Part shown: positions 1 through 5,521 of the stretch, one piece after another
Layout of the letters: each line of letters begins with the position of its first letter
Position numbering within the stretch: position 1 is the first letter of the stretch
Translations under genes and position numbers: made by a program
The notes under the pieces: model-generated
Seen by the model: the letters and a program-made list of their open reading frames with translations, nothing else
The model's database searches: none
What the model was told of the DNA's origin: nothing
From: Chitinispirillaceae bacterium
GTDB taxonomy: Bacteria > Fibrobacterota > Chitinivibrionia > Chitinivibrionales > Chitinispirillaceae
Assembly (NCBI GenBank): GCA_016926315.1
Contig: JAFGOU010000130.1
Span: 1-6,863 of the forward strand
Length of the DNA: 6,863 bases
Direction of reading: 5' to 3'

Positions 1-266
1 AGCGTTATCAGAATGAGATCGAAGCCGAAGGGAGCGGAAAGTTCGAAGAGGGAATCGACGCGTATGTGCCGATCCTCGGTTCGGTACGGGAGGTCATGGC
101 GGTCACGCTTGCCAAGCTCAAGTCCACCATGTGCAACATGGGCTCCCTTTCGCTGCGGGAATTCACCGAAAACGCCGTGCTGACGAGGATTTCGGAGCAG
201 TCGTTCGTGGAGGGCGGAACCTCCAACGTCCTGACTTTTGACAAGGATGTCCCGAGGGAAGTGTAA
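1..266 (+). CDS. guaB: IMP dehydrogenase, C-terminal end (partial)
   Basis: Only the last 87 residues are present, read in the frame that begins at base 3; the start lies off the left edge. IMP dehydrogenase oxidises IMP to XMP with NAD+, the committed step of guanine nucleotide synthesis in the cytoplasm. The fragment opens with Arg-Tyr, which matches the mobile-flap catalytic dyad of the family. It continues through FEEGIDAYVP and KSTMCNMGSLSL to a VEGG motif near the end. In the Tritrichomonas foetus enzyme the corresponding Glu-Gly-Gly supplies part of the potassium site of the neighbouring subunit. The STMCN segment and the short tail fit the T. foetus-like subtype better than the E. coli type. 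This comparison is from memory. GMP reductase is the main alternative, but the flap dyad argues against it. No clear terminator follows the stop. Confidence 0.9.
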   Translation, partial: RYQNEIEAEGSGKFEEGIDAYVPILGSVREVMAVTLAKLKSTMCNMGSLSLREFTENAVLTRISEQSFVEGGTSNVLTFDKDVPREV

Positions 267-405
267 CACCATCCTGCCGGGCGACGCTCAAGCCGGTGCG
301 GGGTCCCAAAACGCAATATTAGCCGCGATTGTCCGTATTTCAAGCTGAAACCGGGCATCGAGCCGTGCCTTTTATTACTCTTTTTATTCGCCTTAAGGAG
401 GGGTC
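267..405. other. guaB-degP intergenic spacer
   Basis: These 139 bases hold no gene that I can support. No stem with a T-run follows guaB, and I could not pick a convincing -35/-10 pair for the protease gene. The last part, about 368-390, is T-rich. The spacer ends in a strong Shine-Dalgarno, AAGGAGG at 395-401, four bases before the ATG at 406, which fixes the start of the protease gene. Confidence 0.6.
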
Positions 406-1986
406 ATGACGTTTAAAAAACTCGCAAAGCCGTTAATCCCGATCTCGCTCACCCTCATGCTCCTTGTCGGAGCGGGTCTTGCGGTCCTCAACACCTGTTC
501 CTTTGCCGATTCAAAACGACCCGACCGCGGTACGGTGCAATTCGGGGCGGAGAAAAAAGCCGAGGTAAAAATACCCCCGGCAATGGAAGGATTTAAAACC
601 ATCATTGCCGACGTTGCGGATAAAGTCCTGCCCACGGTTGTTTCGGTCATCCCGACAAAAATCGATACGGTAATTTTTTCCAACAACCCGTTTTATCAGT
701 TTTTCGGCGACCCCTTCGGCGGCGAGTTTGAAGACTTTTTCGGGCAACGTCAGCCGCAACAGCGCCGTGCACCGCCTCCGGTGCAGAAGAAAGAGTACCG
801 CCAGCAGGGTATGGGGTCCGGGGTGATCGTATCGAAGGACGGGTACATCCTGACTAATTACCACGTCGTGGCAGGTGCCAATGAAATAGAGGTCAAGACT
901 TCAGACAAGCGCAGCTTTCAGGCGGAAATCGTGGGTGCCGACTCCCTTGCCGATGTCGCGGTCATTAAAATTAAGGAGAAAGTCAAAGACCTTCCGGTTG
1001 CGTATCTGGGCGATTCCGACAAACTCCGGCCCGGTGACTGGGCCATTGCCATCGGCAACCCCTTCAGCCTCACCTCATCCGTCACGCTCGGCATCATCTC
1101 GGCGCTGAAGCGCAGCGCGGGCGGCGGTGAAATGTACCAGAATTTCATTCAAACCGATGCGGCGATCAACCCGGGCAATTCGGGCGGGGCGCTCATCAAT
1201 ATCAACGGCGAACTTATCGGCATCAATACCATGATCTATACCCAATCCGGCGGGTATATGGGAATCGGATTTGCGATTCCGATCAATATGGCACGGCAGA
1301 TCATGGAGGATCTTATTTACGAAGGGAAAGTGACCCGCGGCTGGCTCGGCGTCATGATACAGGATCTTGATCCGGCCACGCGCGACGCGCTTGGCCTCGA
1401 CAAGGATACCCGTGGCGTACTTATCGGCGATGTGTTCAAGGGACAACCGGCCGATAAGGCAGGCGTCAAACGGGGCGACATCGTGACCGCGGTCAACGGC
1501 AAACCGGTGGAGAGCCCGAACGAACTGCGCAACGCCATCGCGGCAATACACCCAGGCAAGAAGGTGCCGATCGACATCCTCCGGAACGGCAAAAAACAGG
1601 CCCTGACCGTGGTCCTTTCCGCGCGGGACGCAAAAAGCGCAGCGTCGAACGCCTCCGCCGGAGGCGCCGCTTCAGAAGAAGGATCATCGGACCTGCTTGA
1701 AAAACTGGGTATCAAGGCGGGCAACCTGTCGGGCCGGCAGTACGATGAACTCGACCTTGATCCGGCAGTGAAAGGGGTCATCGTTCTGGAGGTCCAGTCC
1801 GGCTCCCAAGCCACCGCACAGGGGATTCAGAACAATGATATCATCATGGAAGTGAACCGTACGCCCGTAAAATCCGTCAAGGAATTGAAGCTGGCGGTAA
1901 AATCGATTAAACCGGGAGATCCGGTGCTGCTCCTGATCTTCCGGAACGGGAACACGTTCTTCAAGGCTTTCAAATTGAAGAAATAA
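406..1986 (+). CDS. degP: Periplasmic serine protease/chaperone of the DegP/HtrA family
   Basis: This 526-residue protein is a full-length HtrA-family protease that degrades or refolds damaged envelope proteins. Residues 1-34 form a basic then hydrophobic leader (helix about 9-29) ending in Ser-Phe-Ala, a plausible signal peptidase I site. The trypsin-like domain spans about 60-305. It carries the triad His153 (TNYHVV), Asp183 (LADVAV) and Ser259 (NPGNSGG). The long phenylalanine-, proline- and glutamine-rich insert at about 91-130 corresponds to the LA loop. PDZ1 covers about 309-407, with the ligand loop GWLGV. An Ala/Ser/Gly-rich linker follows at about 408-428, and PDZ2 covers about 429-526. 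Two PDZ domains favour DegP or DegQ over DegS, which has one. Cys31 sits near the signal end, but LNTC is a poor lipobox. The start is fixed by AAGGAGG just upstream. It is separated from both neighbours by more than 130 bp and is probably transcribed alone; no sigma-E-type promoter was recognised. Confidence 0.96.
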   Translation: MTFKKLAKPLIPISLTLMLLVGAGLAVLNTCSFADSKRPDRGTVQFGAEKKAEVKIPPAMEGFKTIIADVADKVLPTVVSVIPTKIDTVIFSNNPFYQFFGDPFGGEFEDFFGQRQPQQRRAPPPVQKKEYRQQGMGSGVIVSKDGYILTNYHVVAGANEIEVKTSDKRSFQAEIVGADSLADVAVIKIKEKVKDLPVAYLGDSDKLRPGDWAIAIGNPFSLTSSVTLGIISALKRSAGGGEMYQNFIQTDAAINPGNSGGALININGELIGINTMIYTQSGGYMGIGFAIPINMARQIMEDLIYEGKVTRGWLGVMIQDLDPATRDALGLDKDTRGVLIGDVFKGQPADKAGVKRGDIVTAVNGKPVESPNELRNAIAAIHPGKKVPIDILRNGKKQALTVVLSARDAKSAASNASAGGAASEEGSSDLLEKLGIKAGNLSGRQYDELDLDPAVKGVIVLEVQSGSQATAQGIQNNDIIMEVNRTPVKSVKELKLAVKSIKPGDPVLLLIFRNGNTFFKAFKLKK

Positions 1987-2066
1987 CCGTATACTCCCGG
2001 CGCTCCCTTTACGGCCTCTCTTCCTGGATGTGGGGGGAAAGACCGTTCTCTTTCCTACCCGACCGT

Positions 2067-2094
2067 CCCGGATAGTTCCGGGTCATTTAATTTC
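2067..2094 (+). terminator. Weak hairpin downstream of degP
   Basis: CCCGGA at 2067-2072 pairs perfectly with TCCGGG at 2077-2082 across a TAGT loop, 80 bp after the degP stop. An interrupted T-rich tail (TCATTTAATTTC) follows. The six-pair GC-rich stem could terminate transcription, but the tail is not a clean T-run, so the call is tentative. Confidence 0.35.
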
Positions 2095-2130
2095 TAGTAG
2101 TCCAATCCCACCGTATATTATTTTAATTTC

Positions 2131-2160
2131 TTGACATGCTATTTTTTGAAAACGTATCTT
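2131..2160 (+). promoter_or_regulatory. Sigma-70-like promoter of the lipoprotein gene
   Basis: A perfect -35 TTGACA lies at 2131-2136. It is followed by 18 bases and a -10-like TATCTT at 2155-2160 (four of six consensus bases). The stretch just upstream (2114-2130) is A/T-rich and could act as an UP element. Transcription would begin near 2167, giving a leader of about 30 bases before the ATG at 2198. An in-frame ATG at 2171 would fall almost on the start point, which supports the downstream start. Confidence 0.6.
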
Positions 2161-2184
2161 CTTCTTTACGATGAACTTCATCCC

Positions 2185-2190
2185 AGGAGG
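2185..2190 (+). promoter_or_regulatory. Ribosome binding site deciding the lipoprotein start
   Basis: AGGAGG ends seven bases before the ATG at 2198. The in-frame ATG at 2171 has no such site and would add nine residues (MNFIPGGFT) ahead of a normal Met-Ile-Lys-Arg signal peptide. Start 2198 is therefore preferred. Confidence 0.85.
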
Positions 2191-2197
2191 ATTTACC

Positions 2198-3097
2198 ATG
2201 ATTAAACGGTTCGTTCTTGCAGCGTCACTTGCTCTTATCGGCAGCATGATCGTTGCCTGCAGCGTGAGTGATCGCACGATTGCCAACGCGGAAAAACGGA
2301 TCAACTCACTCAAGGCGAAAGGCGTTCCCGATTCCGCGCTTTCTCCCTGTCTTGTGCACCTCTACCAAGCCCGCGAAGCGAAAAGGCGTGGCCAGTCCGG
2401 AGAATCGCGCGCCGGAGCAAAAATGCTGCGGATCGAGCTCGCCAAGGCCGAAACCCTTTATCGTGAGCACATTGCCAACCTGAAACCGGCCGTTGATTCC
2501 CTTATGGCGGTCATCGGCGCAGCCAGGAAATCGTATGACGGCATGGAACGTAAAAAACTAGACAGCCTCCTCGTTGAAGTGGATTCGTTCATACGCATCA
2601 AATGGTATCTGCAGGCTCACACAAAATCTCAGGAACTGGTAGCCCGTATTCCCCAGTTTAATTTCGACTCAGAACGGGCCAAGGAAATCCGTGACCGCGT
2701 ACCGGGTGAGTGGGTATGTACCAACAAGACCACCAGCAAGGAAAACAAGGATATCAACGCGGTTGAAAAGAAAATTTTCATTTTTGAAAAAAACGGCTCC
2801 GCCAAACTCATCGAGAACAAAAAAGGCCAGAGCGGACCGTATCTCCGGGAAGACTGGCAGTTTGATTCGTGGGGGAAATGGGACGTGAACGGCGATACCG
2901 TACATATGTTCGTAAACCGCTTTGCCGCCGTCCGTCAGAATTTCCAGCGTATGTATCTTGAAGACGGCGGAAAAAAGAAATCGTGGAGAAACGAACCGCA
3001 GCCGACGTACGATTCGCTCATTACCGATGGCAGCCAGAACCGGTTTATCACCTTTTCGGACCTGCAGGCGGATTTCGAACAGACAAGAAAGTTTTAG
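2198..3097 (+). CDS. Two-domain lipoprotein of unknown function
   Basis: This 299-residue protein begins with a typical lipoprotein signal: MIKRF, a hydrophobic core, and the lipobox Ile18-Val19-Ala20-Cys21. Ser22 after the lipidated cysteine would favour outer-membrane sorting under the E. coli rule. Residues about 24-165 are charged, alanine-rich and predicted helical. Their first part (NAEKRINSLKAKGVPDSAL, then regularly spaced Ala, Glu and Lys) recalls the DUF4398 type of lipoprotein helical domain; I cannot confirm this. From about 168 the character changes to a beta-rich, aromatic region, with PGEWVC, KKIFIFEKNGSAKLIE, a Trp-rich stretch at 220-228 and VHMFVNRFA. This looks like a small barrel or lipocalin-like fold. 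Besides Cys21 there are only Cys51 and Cys174, one per domain, which could form a disulfide. It has its own promoter and a strong terminator, so it is probably monocistronic. I do not recognise a function. Confidence 0.85.
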   Translation: MIKRFVLAASLALIGSMIVACSVSDRTIANAEKRINSLKAKGVPDSALSPCLVHLYQAREAKRRGQSGESRAGAKMLRIELAKAETLYREHIANLKPAVDSLMAVIGAARKSYDGMERKKLDSLLVEVDSFIRIKWYLQAHTKSQELVARIPQFNFDSERAKEIRDRVPGEWVCTNKTTSKENKDINAVEKKIFIFEKNGSAKLIENKKGQSGPYLREDWQFDSWGKWDVNGDTVHMFVNRFAAVRQNFQRMYLEDGGKKKSWRNEPQPTYDSLITDGSQNRFITFSDLQADFEQTRKF

Positions 3098-3120
3098 CCG
3101 GGTTCCGAAATATCCTTCAG

Positions 3121-3165
3121 AAACAGCACGACCCGCAGTTCTGCAACTGCGGGTCGTGCTGTTTT
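3121..3165 (+). terminator. Perfect 20-bp hairpin terminator after the lipoprotein gene
   Basis: Bases 3121-3140 are exactly complementary to 3145-3164 around a four-base CTGC loop, 23 bp after the lipoprotein stop. The plus-strand arm ends in TTTT (3162-3165), as in an intrinsic terminator, and the A-run at 3121-3123 makes a shorter T-run on the other strand. Because the next gene converges on this site, the hairpin may serve both, though it is 185 bp beyond that gene's stop. The T-run is short, so a dispersed palindromic repeat is an alternative. Confidence 0.8.
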
Positions 3166-3349
3166 GTATCCTGTTGAAAATAATTTGAAGAACGCCGCTT
3201 GCCGGTTGTCACAAGCCGAAAAATGCGCGATTGCATCACCCCTGCTCACCCCCGGGGTCTTAAAGGTCGCTTCTCCTGCTGTGCCATCCCGGACAACGAT
3301 TCGGCCATAACGTTCACAAACCTGCGCCGGTCACTGCGGGTCACCGCGG
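3166..3349. other. Convergent intergenic spacer
   Basis: I see no gene or RNA in this spacer between the lipoprotein terminator and the minus-strand stop codon. A small hairpin lies at 3333-3350: ACTGCGG and CCGCGGT around GTCA, overlapping the minus-strand stop by one base. Read as minus-strand RNA it carries a C-A mismatch and has no T-run, so it is a poor terminator. Its ACTGCGGGTC core (3333-3342) also occurs in the terminator arm at 3146-3155, probably by chance. Confidence 0.5.
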
Positions 3350-3970
3350 TTAACGTTTCTTTTCCTTCTCCCGGGCCAGCGCCATTTGATAAAAGCCGGT
3401 ATTCACCTGAATCGGATCGGTGGCGATGTCCAGTCCTTCCAGCGCCCTTTCGATGTTCCTGACGGCGGCAAGATCGGCGTGGGTTTTCTTCAGCTCCTCG
3501 GTCTGGTTTTGAATCCGGTGAAAACGTTCATGCAGGAAATGGGTAAGCTCGTTGCATTTTGAGGAAAGCTCCCGCATCTCCTCCTTTTCCCGGAACAGGA
3601 GCATGGCCGTCATCTTTCCCTTGAGAAGCAGGGAACACCACTGTTCAAGTTTATAGATCGGTATGGCGTATTTTCGCGATGCGTAAATGCCGATACCCGT
3701 TGCCACGATAATGTTGACCATGGCGCTGAACAGAAACGCGGGCAGGATAAGGAAAAAAATATGCTCCCTCGAAAGGTCCTGGGTGATTTTGTCGAGGCGG
3801 TATACTATGACGGTTTCATATTTTACGAAATAAACGACGAACATGCACAGAAGCGCGATGACCGTGGTGATCAGCACCGCAATGATTATCCTGGTAATCA
3901 TCCGCATCTGGAGCTGTTTTTTTACGAAAAAATGCGCGATCGGCTTCCGTTCAATCTTGTTTTGATCCAT
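3350..3970 (-). CDS. Inner-membrane protein with HAMP-like region and coiled coil, no output domain
   Basis: This 206-residue protein has a basic N-terminus (about 1-27), a first membrane helix at about 27-49, a loop of about 21 residues predicted to be periplasmic, and a second helix at about 71-96 followed by Arg99-Lys100. The positive charges put both ends in the cytoplasm. After the second helix, Pro104 in AIPIYKLEQW and the Glu-rich EKEEMRELSSKCNEL segment match the two-helix pattern of a HAMP signal-relay domain (about 97-150). A charged coiled coil follows to about 180, and then a short tail ending KEKKR. The layout is that of the front half of a chemoreceptor or sensor kinase, but no kinase, cyclase or methyl-accepting domain follows before the stop. 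The start is firm: AAAGGAGG (complement of 3977-3984) lies six bases before the ATG. It is transcribed away from purM and toward the lipoprotein gene. The HAMP call is by pattern only. Confidence 0.78.
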   Translation of the reverse strand: MDQNKIERKPIAHFFVKKQLQMRMITRIIIAVLITTVIALLCMFVVYFVKYETVIVYRLDKITQDLSREHIFFLILPAFLFSAMVNIIVATGIGIYASRKYAIPIYKLEQWCSLLLKGKMTAMLLFREKEEMRELSSKCNELTHFLHERFHRIQNQTEELKKTHADLAAVRNIERALEGLDIATDPIQVNTGFYQMALAREKEKKR

Positions 3971-4270
3971 TGATGACCTCCTTTGAAAACCGGGTATTCC
4001 GGCACCGAAATCTCCGGGGGATCATACTGTTTCCGCGGAAATATGGTTTTTCAGCTTGTTAAATATAATTTCCCTCCGCAGTCCCCGCAGAGAATTTATT
4101 GATAACGGAGCATAATCGCCGATATTCCGGAAACACGCAGTATTGAATCATCCGCCATAATTTATTTTAGAACCCGTTACCGCCACCAATCGGCGCAGGT
4201 CATTGTTCCGTCCGGAACGACATGCCTGCCGCACCTGTTTTTCCCGGGACATCCGGGTACGAAAGAACCT
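3971..4270. promoter_or_regulatory. Divergent intergenic region with several TTCCG/CGGAA dyads
   Basis: This 300-bp gene-free region must hold the promoters of both the minus-strand HAMP-like gene and purM. It includes A/T-rich stretches at about 4050-4072 and 4091-4171. Three perfect dyads share one half-site: TTTCCGCGGAAA at 4030-4041, TTCCGGAA at 4125-4132, and GTTCCG-TC-CGGAAC at 4205-4218. A minus-strand -10-like TATGAT (complement of 4021-4026) lies just beside the first dyad. For purM, TTGATA at 4099-4104 followed by weak -10 candidates near 4121-4128 is the best I can offer. No purine riboswitch fold was recognised. Operator function is inferred from symmetry and position only. Confidence 0.4.
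4243..4257 (+). promoter_or_regulatory. Small hairpin in the purM leader
   Basis: CCCGG at 4243-4247 pairs with CCGGG at 4253-4257 around GACAT, ending 13 bases before the purM ATG. The space between holds only a weak Shine-Dalgarno (GAAAG at 4261-4265). The hairpin could influence ribosome access, but five pairs is short and it may be incidental. Confidence 0.25.
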
Positions 4271-5308
4271 ATGGAGAAATCACTGAAATATTCCGACGCA
4301 GGGGTCGACGTTTCGGTCTGGAACAAGGCAAAAGCACGCATCGGCGAAATGGTCAGTACAACGTTTACAAGCGATGTCGTCGGCGGATTCGGCCAGTTCG
4401 GCGGCATGTATTCGGCCGCTTCCCTGAAATCGATGAACGATCCGGTCCTGGTTTCTTCAACCGACAGCGTCGGGACCAAGGTCAAGATCGCTTTTGAAAC
4501 GGGTGTCCATACCTCCGTCGGCAAGGATATCGTGAACCACTGCGTTGATGACATCCTGGTCCTCGGCGCCCGTCCGTTATTCTTTCTCGACTATATCGGC
4601 ATCAATAAACTGGTCCCTGAAATCGCGCTGCAGATTCTTGAAGGCCTCACGGCCGCCTGCAGATCAAACGGCTGCGTGCTCATCGGCGGCGAAACAGCGG
4701 AGATGCCGGACGTCTACGCCAAAGGCGAGTATGATCTGGTAGGCTGCATCGTGGGCGTGGTCGACCGGAGCAGGATCATCGATGGCAGGGCCATCGTTCC
4801 AGGAGACGTCTGTATCGGACTCCGGTCAAGCGGCCTGCATACCAACGGCTTCAGCCTCGCCCGTAAGATCGTCAGGGAGGTTGCGAATAAAAAGTACGGC
4901 GACCCGTTCGAGAACAGCGGCAGAACCTTCGGCGAGGTCCTTCTCGAACCGCACCGCTCGTACGGACCGGTTCATGCGCTCATGGAACGCGACCTCATTA
5001 AAGGGTGCGCCCACATCACCGGCGGTGGATTCCAGGACAACGTCAACCGTATCCTCCCCTCCTCCTGCGACGCGTTGATCGACACAAAGGCGTGGACGCC
5101 CGACCCGATCTATCCCTTCCTCAAAAGGGCCGGAAACGTTGCGACCGACGAGATGTACCACACCTTTAATATGGGCATCGGCCTGGTGCTGGTGGTCGAT
5201 CCCGCAAATGTTGAAACCGTACTGAACGCAACTGAAACAGCGGCCTTTGAACCGCTGAAAATCGGTGAGATCGTCTCTGGTGGCGGCCTTGTACGGATGA
5301 AATACTGA
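4271..5308 (+). CDS. purM: Phosphoribosylformylglycinamidine cyclo-ligase (AIR synthetase)
   Basis: PurM closes the imidazole ring in de novo purine synthesis, converting FGAM and ATP to AIR, ADP and phosphate in the cytoplasm. At 345 residues it has the usual full length. Family landmarks appear in order: the N-terminal YSDAGVD (7-13), the nucleotide loop STDSVGTK (63-70), NHCVDDILVLGA (89-100), GGETAEMP (139-146), SSGLHTNGFSLAR (186-198), the glycine-rich HITGGGFQDN (248-257) and TFNMGIGL (298-305). The start is chosen because MEKSLKYSDAGVD matches the normal family N-terminus. The Shine-Dalgarno is poor, unlike the strong sites of its neighbours. The gene stands alone: it is divergent from the HAMP-like gene and 213 bp from cysS, so it does not sit in a pur operon here. 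No residue looks damaged. Confidence 0.97.
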   Translation: MEKSLKYSDAGVDVSVWNKAKARIGEMVSTTFTSDVVGGFGQFGGMYSAASLKSMNDPVLVSSTDSVGTKVKIAFETGVHTSVGKDIVNHCVDDILVLGARPLFFLDYIGINKLVPEIALQILEGLTAACRSNGCVLIGGETAEMPDVYAKGEYDLVGCIVGVVDRSRIIDGRAIVPGDVCIGLRSSGLHTNGFSLARKIVREVANKKYGDPFENSGRTFGEVLLEPHRSYGPVHALMERDLIKGCAHITGGGFQDNVNRILPSSCDALIDTKAWTPDPIYPFLKRAGNVATDEMYHTFNMGIGLVLVVDPANVETVLNATETAAFEPLKIGEIVSGGGLVRMKY

Positions 5309-5317
5309 GGCCCGAGG

Positions 5318-5332
5318 AAGCGTTTGCTTTTT
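5318..5332 (+). terminator. Possible short terminator after purM
   Basis: AAGC (5318-5321) and GCTT (5326-5329) flank a GTTT loop and run into three more T bases, ten bases after the purM stop. The stem is only four Watson-Crick pairs, extendable by two G-T wobbles, so this is a weak candidate. A second imperfect structure, CGGAAC (5335-5340) with GTTCCG (5354-5359), follows but has no T-run. Confidence 0.25.
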
Positions 5333-5459
5333 ACCGGAACGCTCCTGATACCGGTTCCGTTGACGCGTCCATCCGTCCTTTCGCCGGTGATTTTCACGCT
5401 TACCCATTATTGCCGCCCGGCCTTTCCGCCACGATCTCGCGGCCATCCTTACGACTTCC

Positions 5460-5489
5460 TTGACGTTCCTGCCGCTCGTCATGTATTCT
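5460..5489 (+). promoter_or_regulatory. Sigma-70-like promoter of cysS
   Basis: TTGACG at 5460-5465 (five of six -35 bases) is followed by 18 bases and TATTCT at 5484-5489 (four of six -10 bases). The predicted start near 5496 gives a leader of about 26 bases. The arrangement matches the promoter proposed for the lipoprotein gene. The rest of the purM-cysS spacer holds no gene that I can support. Confidence 0.5.
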
Positions 5490-5521
5490 TGCATATCCTG
5501 TAACGAAAAAAGGACAGCGCA

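Noticed and set aside
1075..1814. Minus-strand open frames of about 160 codons inside degP
   Set aside because: They are antisense to the protease and PDZ domains and have no motif of their own.
2171..2197. Upstream in-frame ATG for the lipoprotein gene
   Set aside because: No ribosome binding site precedes it, it would fall at the predicted transcript start, and it would put nine unusual residues ahead of a standard lipoprotein signal.
3146..3342. Ten-base repeat ACTGCGGGTC in the terminator arm and again at 3333-3342
   Set aside because: Ten bases in GC-rich DNA is close to chance, the flanks do not match, and it shows no arrangement suggesting a mobile or regulatory element.
3199..3462. 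Plus-strand 87-codon open frame
   Set aside because: It overlaps the 3' end of the minus-strand HAMP-like gene, has no good ribosome binding site and no recognisable sequence.
3971..4270. Purine riboswitch or PurR box upstream of purM
   Set aside because: I could not find the three-stem purine aptamer core or an E. coli-type PurR operator; only the TTCCG dyads stand out.
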